Assembly: GCF_000969985.1 (NCBI RefSeq)
Contig: NZ_CP009526.1
Coordinates: forward strand, 4,030,001 to 4,094,000
Direction: 5' to 3'
Source: Methanosarcina barkeri str. Wiesmoor
Lineage (GTDB): Archaea > Halobacteriota > Methanosarcinia > Methanosarcinales > Methanosarcinaceae
Length of the DNA stretch: 64,000 bases
Shown here: positions 1-8,538 of the stretch, piece after piece
Layout: each line of letters starts with the position of its first letter
How positions within the stretch are numbered: the first letter of the stretch is position 1
Program-made: the position numbers and the translations under genes
Notes under the pieces: generated by a model
Database searches by the model: none
The model's input: only the letters and a program-made list of their open reading frames with translations
Told to the model about the DNA's origin: nothing

Positions 1-126
1 GAATTATTGGCTCGCTGAGAAGTGAAAAAATAAAAATAAGAAAGTTGTAAATAAGAAAGTTGTGACCGATAAAACCGGCTCCTTATAGGTGATATGATAC
101 CGATTAGAAGCACAGACTATGTAATT

Positions 127-648
127 TCAATTATGTGAGCCTTCAGACTCCGTATCTTCCGAACTGACAACCGGATATCCTGCATCTGTCCAGGCAATGA
201 TACCTCCTACCATATTATAAACCTGGGTATATCCTGCGTTTACAAGCATTCTACCTGCTGTATCACTTCTGCGTCCTGTTCTGCAGTAAACCAGTATTTT
301 CTCTTTAGGTACTTCGTCTATATGAGCTTTAAGCAGACTCTCTGAACTCAAATTTGATCCAAAGGCATTGCTTAAGGGAATTAAGGTCGCTCCTTTAATA
401 TGAGATGAGTTAAACTCATCAGGCGTACGAACATCAAGTACGAATACATCGCCTTTCTCAATCATCTCTTTTGCCTCCTGTACACTTACTTTTTCAAGTC
501 CTGAGGTTTTTTCCGTTCTCTGTTCCGAAAAGATTAAAAATACTACCAGAAACAGGAAAATAAGAGAACCAAAATACATCAAATTTCCTTTATTCAACCA
601 AGTTCCTCCAGCGCTATAAATGAGACCCTTAAAAGTTAATAGATACAT
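127..648 (-). CDS. Membrane-anchored single-domain rhodanese
   Basis: Predicted single rhodanese (sulfurtransferase-type) domain tethered to the membrane. A hydrophobic segment lies at about residues 25-41, followed by a rhodanese domain at about 50-165. The active-site loop CRTGRRS has its cysteine near residue 122, and the CH2A-like motif (DVRTPDEF) is present. The catalytic cysteine suggests persulfide transfer rather than a dead phosphatase-like fold; the sulfur acceptor is unknown. Two starts are possible: the ATG at 648 and an internal ATG at 579 just before the membrane segment. Both are preceded by AAAGGA at good spacing, so the sequence does not decide. It stands alone, with about 1 kb of non-coding DNA upstream. 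Confidence 0.85.
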   Translation of the reverse strand: MYLLTFKGLIYSAGGTWLNKGNLMYFGSLIFLFLVVFLIFSEQRTEKTSGLEKVSVQEAKEMIEKGDVFVLDVRTPDEFNSSHIKGATLIPLSNAFGSNLSSESLLKAHIDEVPKEKILVYCRTGRRSDTAGRMLVNAGYTQVYNMVGGIIAWTDAGYPVVSSEDTESEGSHN

Positions 649-1654
649 TTATTCCTTTGCAGAATACACAAGGTTTCTATGAACTCTTTATTTCTGTAAA
701 TCCTTAAACAAATTAAACCAGCTTACACATTAAATTTCTTTTTATTTTTATTAGTGATCTTCAATCTAGCCATTTATTGGGCAAATGCTGAATCAGAAAA
801 CAGCACTAAAGGTTTAGCTAAATCAGAAAAAAAGTTAATTGAGAATTAAGAGAAAGACCCTGTATAAATTAAATCAGTAACAAGAAAAGTATAACTCTAG
901 CGCATCGATTATCAAATAGATGCATAATAAGCAAATAATTACAGCTTATAACGCAAGCATTATTTAAAAGTCAAATGGAATTCTGTAACACAAAAAACGC
1001 AACCAGTCGCAGAGTAACTCGATCTGGATATTACAAACTAAGGAAAAACTCGATCTGGTATTGCAAACCAAGGAAAGCACGGAAAACACGAAAAGCACGG
1101 AAAAGCCGCGCCTTTACTACTTATTTCCGTGTCTTCCGCACTTCCAGTGGTTTTCAAAAAATTCATCCCTGACGTACTTTGGAATCAATGCACTAGTATA
1201 ACTCTAATCACCAGGCACAAAGTAGAAGTTATTAATTTGAGTCTCAGGATTTTTTTCCTTAATCAAGCCATACTTAAAAGTCAGTATACTTAAAATTCAG
1301 AAATGAAGAAACTTTCCAAAAAATTCGAGATGTTTTTTAGATTACAAAATTTAAGAAAAATGAAACGAGGCTCATTCGTAAATCCACTTCGATGACTGCC
1401 ATCCAGTATAGAGAAAGAAACTACACAGTTAAACTAAAGAACCAGTCGCATAAGACTTTAAACTGTCTAATTCATAATATATGTGATAGAGGTACGCGCT
1501 CATACTTCTTTTATTACTTAAACGTAATTTCTGTTAAGAGTACTCCCCTATAGAAACTCTAAACTTGAACTATTGAGGACTTAATGGTCCCTGCAGCCTG
1601 ATGTAAGACATTACGAATGAGTAATCATGCTTTAACTATATTATGACAGTCTAG
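649..1654. other. Intergenic, about 1 kb, repeat patch
   Basis: No convincing gene. Around 1018-1080 a roughly 31-bp unit (beginning ACTCGATCTGG) occurs twice in tandem. It runs into a palindromic patch at about 1072-1145, where GCACGGAAAACACG faces CCGTGTCTTCCGC. The rest is AT-rich with no recognised RNA or coding signal. Confidence 0.5.
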
Positions 1655-1996
1655 TTAACAACAGTCATTCCAGCCATTCATCCAGGAGTTGCCTGTTCCG
1701 AAGAAGCAAACATTTCCGAAGAGGCCATCGCATCCGAAGAAGCTACCTCCAAAGAAGGCGTCGAAGTCAAAGTCACAGTCGCATCCGCATCCACATTTAT
1801 CTTTGTGACAGCATTTATCTTTGTGACAGCATTTATCTTTGTGACAGCATTTATCTCCGTATCCCCAGTCACAGCATTTATCCTTGCCGCAGTCGCAATT
1901 GTTATTCCAATAGCCTGCACTGGCTGATCCAGCTGTTAGTGATGCTACAAAAAAGACCAGCACTAACACGCTCATTGTCTTCTTAAGTATTCTCAT
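1655..1996 (-). CDS. Secreted cysteine-rich repeat protein
   Basis: Unknown 113-residue protein. A classical signal peptide (residues 1 to about 27, ending ASA) precedes a mature part of about 86 residues holding 18 cysteines. The centre consists of DKCCHK-type hexads repeated in tandem, encoded by an 18-bp DNA repeat, followed by a CGCGCDC cluster and a DFDFDAFF stretch, then a Gly/Phe-rich tail ending in CC. An AGGAG ribosome site sits 9 bases before the ATG. The Cys/His/Asp density would suit metal binding or disulfide cross-linking outside the cell; that is inference only. No neighbour suggests a role. The overlapping 80-residue frame at 1678-1920 is a shadow. Confidence 0.75.
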   Translation of the reverse strand: MRILKKTMSVLVLVFFVASLTAGSASAGYWNNNCDCGKDKCCDWGYGDKCCHKDKCCHKDKCCHKDKCGCGCDCDFDFDAFFGGSFFGCDGLFGNVCFFGTGNSWMNGWNDCC

Positions 1997-2587
1997 TTGT
2001 ACACACTCCTATAATTTGATACGACTAAGCTGTTGGTGTTTCAATCACTTTTATCGGTAGATACAGCACTTAAACATTATTTTATCACTTAGTTATTGAT
2101 ATAATTCTAGAAGACATGTTACTGACAGATTTTGTTCTTATTTTATGTGCCGAAAAAAATTTGCCGATTAAAATGATCTTAAGTTGCCCCCAACAAATAG
2201 TACATATCAACAGGAGATTATACTCAAAGAATATAATAGATACAGAAATATAAATAAGAAACCATTGTTAATTAAAAGAATATATTTAATAATATACTAT
2301 TTACAGCTTGTTTTATATAATTTTATTTTGTATAGATAATTATCTTGAGCCGCACCCTTTTTTGTTAATAGACTTATTCCAAAAACTAATTTATGCTTAA
2401 TTCAGAGAGCGTTCGTACTCACTCCAAAATTTGAAATGTCCTTATCAGTTCAAGGAATTTAATTAAAAACGAATTTTAGTTATGTAAGACCTGCAAATTT
2501 TATCGGTTTTTGCCTGATAAATGATAGGGCAGGAATTAGGAAAAAAACAAGAACCAGTAGCAAAAATGATTGAGAACTTTTTCAAAT
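1997..2587. other. Intergenic, about 590 bp
   Basis: AT-rich DNA between the Cys-rich gene and the dead ion-channel gene. It must contain the promoter of the minus-strand Cys-rich gene near its left end. I see no gene, RNA or repeat in it. Confidence 0.4.
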
Positions 2588-3344
2588 CTACTTTTTTTCC
2601 CTTTCTGAAAACCTGCTAATTTCACTGGAAAGACGCTGTACTTCGCTGCGCAGTTCTTCAATCTCTTTTGAGGACGACTTTTCACTTCCGACAAGAAAGC
2701 TTGCAAGGGCCGCAGTTACATATCCGAAAATGGAAAAAGCATAAACCGATAATAGAAAGGCAAGTATCCTTCCTTCAGCGGTTATTGGCCAGTAATTACT
2801 TTATTGTAGTCATAATCATTGCTGTCCACCAGAGAGCATCCAAATAAGAAGTAAAACCTTGTCGCTCAAAATCGTACATCTCCGCGGCTCCAAGTAGAGT
2901 AATCAAAGTTGTAAGCAGCAGGATATATCTCAAACCTCGCTGCCTCATTATCTGCCGGACTGTTCTTAAGCTCCGATTAAAAGAAGAAAGAACCCTAGCC
3001 AGATTAAGAGACCTGACAGAGTTTGCAAACCTGACCAGCCTGAATCCGCTAAATAACCTAAGAATTCTCAAGGCAGGCAAACACAGAGAAAAAGCGACAA
3101 GTCAGTTTTCCTTTAAATAACCCTTCTTATTCGGAGAAACTTCCAGTTCGATAAAAAAATCAACTATAAATATTCCCCAGATAAAAAAACTTAATGTCTG
3201 TAAGGTAGGAGAAAGACCATACACTAAGTCAATAATAATAAGAATCAGCCATAAGATTGACAGTAACATGAGAGGAAAATCAAAAAGAGAATTAATCTGG
3301 GAAAGTAACTCCATTCTTTCTTCTTTCAATTGATCTTTATCCAT
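2588..3344 (-). pseudogene. Voltage-gated-type potassium channel, broken
   Basis: Remnant of a 6-TM ion channel (Kv-like, Ion_trans family). The reading frame starts at 3344 after an AGGGT ribosome site and gives S1-S2-like helices. It stops at a TGA (3102-3104) where the family would be expected to have Trp (KEN-W-LVAFSL), then continues in frame with the Arg-rich S4-like segment (ALRILRLFSGFRLVRF) and the pore helix. At the selectivity filter (TT-I-K, about 2796-2806) the frame is lost by an apparent 2-base deletion. The next frame resumes with SNYWPITAEGRIL, S6 and a C-terminal coiled coil ending at TAG 2588. Two independent lesions argue for a real pseudogene rather than sequencing error. 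Confidence 0.85.
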
Positions 3345-3719
3345 GTGTTTACCCTAATCAAAGTATATGCTCACATGCAGATTAGTGCACTTCCATTGTT
3401 AAAAGAAAGAACGGATAAATATAATAAGACTTCTTAGTCTATTTATATACTTATTAATAAATCTATTTTAGCCCGCAAATTTGTTTAACCTTGAATGTCC
3501 AGTAAGAGCAGAAATAGACCTGAAGGTTGATTTTGGATATCAGGCAAACATATCGAGTAGATAATGCACGGTAAAAAACTAGAAAAATAAAGGAGTAAAG
3601 AACTGTAAATACTATAGATTTGCAGCCTCTACTTCCTGAGTCGGATTTTCCAATCAAACTGACAAAGTAATTCCTTTCCTTATTCATCTTCATTACATGA
3701 ACATTTTACCGATCAATAG
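3345..3719. other. Intergenic, 375 bp
   Basis: Contains only a 76-codon minus-strand frame (3463-3693) with no ribosome site and no recognisable domain. I do not call it a gene. Nothing else is seen. Confidence 0.4.
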
Positions 3720-4904
3720 TTACCTCATACCCAATTTTTCGGTTATGTTTCCCGTGTTCTTAATCATAGTCGTATTTCCGGTAATGTTGCATGTAACGGT
3801 TCTAGTTATTATTTGAGTCATATCATCCATATTTCGGATCATAATCTTTTTTCCGGTTACACTCATATTTTCGGGCATTCTGGTCATGTTTTCCATTTTT
3901 CCAGCCATTCCAGTCATGTCCATATCCTCGAGTACAACCGTATTTGCATCCATTCCCCCCATATAACCCATTTTATCGGCCATTCCGGGCATATTATCCA
4001 TTTTTTCGGCCATTGAGGCCATATTATCCATATCTTTAAGTATAATCATGCCTCCGGTCATGTTACACGTCGTGGGCCTGGTTATGTTTTCCATTTTTTC
4101 AGTTATGTTTTCCATTTCCATTTCTCCGGCCATTCCGAGAATATTATAAATTTTTCCGGTCACTTCTTCCATACTACCCATGTTTCTGATTATAATCATT
4201 TTTCCAGTTAGATCACATGTTATGGTTCCAGTCATATCTCCAGCCATGAGCACTGTCAGGTTTTCCATTCTTCCAGCTGACATGTTATCCATTTTTGTGG
4301 CCATTCCGGTCATGTTTTCCATATTTGGGGTCATATTGTATGTCACGGTTCCAGTCATGGTTCCAACCTTGACAATGGTCATGTTCTGCAGGTTTTCGGC
4401 CATTCCGGACACGTTCTCCATTCTTGCGTCCATTCCGGCAGACATATTTCCGGCTGACATATTATCCATTTTTGTGGCCATTAAGCCCCTTTTATCCATT
4501 TCTCCAAAAATAACCACTTTTCCGGGCAAATTCTCCATTTTGCCGATTATAAGTGCTTTTTCGGTCATATTTCCAACGTCTTTGACTATGATTACCTTTC
4601 CGACCACATTAGATGTCATGGGCCCGGTCATGTTACCCATTTTACCGGTCATGTTACCCATTTTACCGGTCACGTTACTCATTTTACCGGTCATGTTCTC
4701 CATTTTTCCGCTTACATTATCCATACCGACCATAGCCGCATTTCCGGTCATGTTGCAGGTAATGGTTTCATCTATCTTTCCGGCCAAAATTGCACTCATA
4801 TCCTCCATATTTCCGGCCATTTCCGTGTCAGTCTGCGCTTGCACAGACACAACCGACAACGTTAGACATAACGCTAGCAGAGAAACAATTAATTTCATTT
4901 TCAT
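3720..4904 (-). CDS. Secreted Met/Asn/Thr repeat protein with many N-glycosylation sequons
   Basis: Unknown 394-residue protein. It has a signal peptide (residues 1 to about 23, cleavage after VQA). Almost all the rest is short imperfect repeats built on NMTGKM, NMSAGM and MENMT, broken at intervals by short Val/Ile strands such as VIIVKDVGNMT. More than 20 N-x-S/T sequons are visible and methionine is extremely abundant. A GGGGG stretch precedes the ATG. Likely an exported, heavily glycosylated low-complexity surface protein; the Met-rich repeats could alternatively bind soft metals such as copper. Both ideas are inference. The frame at 4180-4959 on the other strand is the complement of this repeat. 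Confidence 0.75.
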   Translation of the reverse strand: MKMKLIVSLLALCLTLSVVSVQAQTDTEMAGNMEDMSAILAGKIDETITCNMTGNAAMVGMDNVSGKMENMTGKMSNVTGKMGNMTGKMGNMTGPMTSNVVGKVIIVKDVGNMTEKALIIGKMENLPGKVVIFGEMDKRGLMATKMDNMSAGNMSAGMDARMENVSGMAENLQNMTIVKVGTMTGTVTYNMTPNMENMTGMATKMDNMSAGRMENLTVLMAGDMTGTITCDLTGKMIIIRNMGSMEEVTGKIYNILGMAGEMEMENITEKMENITRPTTCNMTGGMIILKDMDNMASMAEKMDNMPGMADKMGYMGGMDANTVVLEDMDMTGMAGKMENMTRMPENMSVTGKKIMIRNMDDMTQIITRTVTCNITGNTTMIKNTGNITEKLGMR

Positions 4905-5373
4905 AATTTACCCCCGTATACGAGCTCGACCATTGGGCCGATCATATCTAATTAAATAAAAATTAATTTAATATAAATCCGCTAAATAATAAACGGCCAG
5001 CTTATAAATAATTAATCTCTATTAACTATGCAGATGAGTCTGGTTTTAATGATCAGTAGGCATTTTAAAAGTGATAATACATCATGTATCCATAGAGTTT
5101 AACCTAAAATTCAAAACTATCTCTATGAATTTTATGTTCTGAATAATTAATAGGATATCTGGTCATGAAAATAGTTATGAAACTATTTTATTTGAGAACA
5201 AAAATGGTTTTGGGATGAACTTATTAAAGAGCTCAGCAGAAATGTAACCAATGAAAAATGGCAGATTAAGAAGTAAGAGGTTAATAAGGAAGTTTATATT
5301 TCAGAGAATAACTTTAATTAAAAATAAGAAGAATAGAGCACGACTTTACTGACACAATAACTGGAGTAATTAC
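4905..5373. other. Intergenic with a MITE-like element
   Basis: About 470 bp containing the element described at 5095-5223, plus promoter DNA for the thioesterase gene on the plus strand and the repeat-protein gene on the minus strand. Nothing else is recognised. Confidence 0.4.
5095..5223 (+). mobile_element. MITE-like element, family 1 (diverged copy)
   Basis: About 129 bp, alignable along its whole length with the 131-bp elements at 26323-26453 and, inverted, 61736-61866. It ends in GGTTTTGGGATGAACTT, as the others do, while its left end (GAGTTTAACCTAAAA) has drifted. It contains no open reading frame, as expected of a non-autonomous inverted-repeat element. Confidence 0.55.
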
Positions 5374-5784
5374 ATGGAAAATATTAAAAAATTTTTTAAG
5401 AACGACAATTTTGCTGCAGTTTCAGGAATTGAACTTTTAGAAGCCTCTCCGGGATATGCAAAAGCCATCATGAGTATAGAGGAAAAGCACCTTAATGCCC
5501 TGAAAACCGTTCAGGGAGGTGCAATATTTACCCTTGCAGATCTCACTTTTGCTGCAGCGTCAAATGCGTACGGCAATGTTGCTGTTGCTATCAATGCAAA
5601 TATTTCTTTTGTAAAAGCCGCAACAGGCAAGACTCTCACAGCGGAAGCAAAAGAAACCTCAATAAATCCCAAAATTTCAACATATACTGTAAATATAACT
5701 GATGACAAAGGAGATCTTGTAGCAATATTCCAGGGTATGGGCTACAGGAAAAAGATTTCACTTGATGAGCTTTCCCGCATTTAA
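5374..5784 (+). CDS. Hotdog-fold thioesterase, PaaI-like
   Basis: 136-residue protein of the 4HBT/PaaI acyl-CoA thioesterase superfamily. The central helix region (about residues 40-60: HLNALKTVQGGAIFTLADL) and the following strands (SFVKAATGKTLTAEA; GDLVAIFQGMGYRK) match the family, and the length is typical. The usual HGG of the active-site turn is QGG here, with a His a few residues earlier (HLNAL), so the substrate cannot be judged. GGAG lies 7 bases upstream of the ATG. It is a single gene, with a MITE-like element about 150 bp upstream. Confidence 0.85.
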   Translation: MENIKKFFKNDNFAAVSGIELLEASPGYAKAIMSIEEKHLNALKTVQGGAIFTLADLTFAAASNAYGNVAVAINANISFVKAATGKTLTAEAKETSINPKISTYTVNITDDKGDLVAIFQGMGYRKKISLDELSRI

Positions 5785-6297
5785 GTCCGGAAGAGGGTAT
5801 CATTTAGTCCAGAAGAGTGTATCTCAATAAATCAGCGGGGATAATAATAACGTGATTCCAAAGGAGATGTATACTCAAGAAAGATTATTTTCGAATCTTT
5901 TTGTGCTCAAACACACCTATGATAGCATAACTAATCATAGAAAAGTTAGAAAATTCTAATCTAGACCTGAAGAGGTAGCTAGCAATTCTATTTTTTTGTG
6001 CTTCTCTGACAAAGCCACGATCTTTTTAAAACTCTCCCACATCCGTTCTTAAAGTAAGAACTCTTTTCGCTACTTTAGATATAAAAAGAAAAGAATTCTG
6101 GTTAAAAATCCAGTCATTTTTCAATTTTTACATTAGATACTTGGTTTTAAAAAACTAAATTAAAGAATTAATATTAAATAATAATTTTTTTGATCAAGAC
6201 AACATATTTACATACGTAAATTGGCATGGTGTTAGAGGAATAAATATTTATTAAAAGAAATATAATTCAAAAAAGGATTCACTTTGATGATTTTCAA
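5785..6297. other. Intergenic, about 510 bp
   Basis: AT-rich, between the thioesterase and the 3' end of tRNA-Gly. No gene or repeat recognised. Confidence 0.4.
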
Positions 6298-6369
6298 TGC
6301 GACCGCCGGGATTCGAACCCGGGTTCTAAGCTTGGGAAGCTCAGGTCATAGCCGCTAAACCACAGTCGC
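6298..6369 (-). tRNA. tRNA-Gly (CCC)
   Basis: A 72-nt cloverleaf on the minus strand. Acceptor arms GCGACTG and CGGTCGC pair over 7 bp with one G-T. The anticodon stem TGAGC/GCTTA encloses the loop TTCCCAA, giving anticodon CCC. The T arm is CCCGG-GTTCGAA-TCCCGG-like and the discriminator is A. CCA is not encoded. Confidence 0.95.
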
Positions 6370-6584
6370 ATGAAGACGTACAGAAGTGATGTGTATTCTT
6401 CTCATGCATCTTTTAGATATTAAAGGTTTCGGTAACTAAGAGGGGACGGCAGGGATATTTGGTTTACAAGGAAAAGAGGAAAAACTCTATTTCTGAAATT
6501 TGAGGATGCAAAGCGATAAAGACCTGCGAATGGAATAACAGTATAATAGAGAAAGTTTCAAAGCGTTTTTTCGGGGAGAGGGTA

Positions 6585-8333
6585 ATGGCTCGATTCATAG
6601 AGCTTGCGGAGCTTTTTGAAGAACTTGAAAAAATAACATCCCATAAGGAAATCGTCAGGAGAATTGCTAATTTTTTATAGGGATTGGAAAGAAAGGAAAT
6701 AAAGGACAGTGCATACCTTTTTCTCGGGAGCATAGGACCTGCCTTTGAGAATATAACACTGGGAATAGGAGATAAGCTCGCTTTAAAAGCTATTGCCGGA
6801 GCATACAGAGTTTCCGAAGAGGAGGTTAAAAAAAGATATTCAAGGACAGGGGACCTTGGGGATGTGGCGTTTGAGTTAAACCAAGGAGAAGAAAAGTCTC
6901 TGGCAATCGATGAAGTGTTTGGGAGCCTAAAAGAGATAAAAGAAGCCTCAGGAAAAGGAAGTCAGGAGGAAAAAACCGGGCTGCTTTCCAGCATCCTGCA
7001 GCGAGCTAGCCCCAAAGAAGGAAAATATATAGTCAGGATTGTACTTGGGAAACTTAGGCTTGGTTTTGGGGACCAGTTTCTACTTGAAGCATTTTCTATT
7101 GCTTTTACAGGAGACAAAAAATATGTCGTCAAGATCAAAGAAAGCTACAGCGTCTGTACCGACATCGGAGAGCTTGCAGAATCCCTTGCAGAACAAGGTC
7201 CAAAAGCTCTTGGGCACTTTTCCATAAAACTCGGCCGGCCTGTCAGGTCAATGCTTGCGCAGCGCGTGAAAACTTTTGAAGAGCTTGAAGAAAGAATCCC
7301 CGGAAAAAAAGCAGCAGAAGAAAAATATGATGGGGAGAGAGTGCAGATCCATAAAAACGGAGAAGAGATCAAAGCTTTTTCTCGAAGGCTTGAAGATATA
7401 ACTGCCCAGTATCCCGATGTTATAGAAGCAGTCAGGAAAGGCATTCTTGCGAAGAAAATCGTGCTTGATGGGGAAATTATTGCATACGTTGAAGGCGGGA
7501 AAGCAAACGATTCAACTGGAGAATTTTATTCATTCCAGAGACTAATGAAGAGGCGCAGAAAGTATGAGGTCCAAAAATATACTGAAATTTGCCCTGTTGC
7601 CGTATTCTTTTTTGATATTCTGTACCTGGAAGGAAATTCGCTCCTGAAGAAACCTTACCCGGAAAGACGGGCTATCCTTGAGGAACATGTAAAGGAATCA
7701 GAAATTCTTCACCTTGCTAGAAGAATTGTTACGGATAATCTTGAAGAGATCGAGGACTTTTTCAACGAGGCTCTGGAAAAGAGGCTTGAAGGAATTATAA
7801 TCAAATCCATGGGTCGGAACTCAGCTTACGAAGCCGGAAAAAGGAGCTGGTTCTGGCTCAAATGGAAAGAAGAATATGCCAGCGGGATGAGGGAGACCTT
7901 TGACCTTGCAATTATAGGGAAATATTACGGGCGAGGAAAAAGAAAAGGTTCATTTGGAGCACTCCTCTGTGCAATTCTTAATGGAGAGGAACAGCGTTTT
8001 GAAACTTTTACAAAAGTCGGGACCGGGTTCACAGAAGCGGACGCTAAAGAAATCGACAGCCTGCTTTCAGAGCATATTATTTCTGAAGTCCCTAAAAATG
8101 TACTCATAAAAAGTAGAATGCTTCCGGATATCTTTGTAGAGCCTTCTCTGGTTATTGAAGTCCTTGGTTCGGAGATTACTGAAAGCCCGAGTCACACTGC
8201 CGGACAGGGAGAAGGAGATACCGGGCTTGCTCTGCGTTTTCCTCGCTTTTTACGCATAAGGCATGATAAAGGACCTTATGATATTACTACACTTACAGAA
8301 GTCAGGAATTTAAAGGAAGGCAAAAGCATTTGA
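6585..8333 (+). CDS. lig: ATP-dependent DNA ligase with in-frame UAG
   Basis: Archaeal replicative/repair DNA ligase, about 582 residues if read through. It joins nicked DNA by an enzyme-AMP intermediate. Motif I (EEKYDGERV) has the AMP-accepting lysine near residue 247 from the ATG; later motifs include LDGEI, EGIIIK and the C-terminal OB domain (FPRFLRIRHDK). The true start is the ATG at 6585, with GGGGAGAGGG just upstream. Codon 32 is TAG (6678-6680), and the frame continues past it with no shift. The 549-residue frame starting with TTG at 6684 has no ribosome site and would lack the first helix of the DNA-binding domain. Methanosarcina reads UAG as pyrrolysine, so a Pyl-containing ligase, a truncated ligase from a secondary start, or a partly disabled gene are the options. 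Confidence 0.9.
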
Positions 8334-8470
8334 AGATCTATTAAATAAAGAAAAGGTATTTGATGACTTATTAAAGAAAAAAGATAGCATTTGGAGCTTT
8401 ATTAAAAGAATAAAATATATTTGGAAATCTATTGAGGAAGGCACAGGTATTTGAAGCCTATTTATGCAGA
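8328..8470 (+). repeat. Degenerate tandem repeat downstream of lig
   Basis: About five imperfect copies of a roughly 30-bp unit (GCATTTGAAG..CTATTAAA..AAAAGGT). The first overlaps the last codons of the ligase gene and the last lies about 70 bp before polX. Confidence 0.6.
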
Positions 8471-8538
8471 AAGGAAAGAAAGGAGAAGGTAGTAAAAGAA
8501 GAAACTGGAACAGAAAACAAAAGGGGCAGGGGTAACAA

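Noticed and set aside
975-1172. 65-codon frame rich in Lys/Arg repeats
   Set aside because: It is the palindromic GCACGGAAAACACG repeat patch read in one frame; no ribosome site or conserved pattern.
3463-3693. 76-codon minus-strand frame
   Set aside because: No ribosome site, no domain, odd hydrophobic/Cys mix; probably chance.
4180-4959. 259-codon hydrophobic plus-strand frame
   Set aside because: Exact antisense of the Met/Asn/Thr repeat gene; its apparent membrane character comes from complementing ATG/ACC codons.
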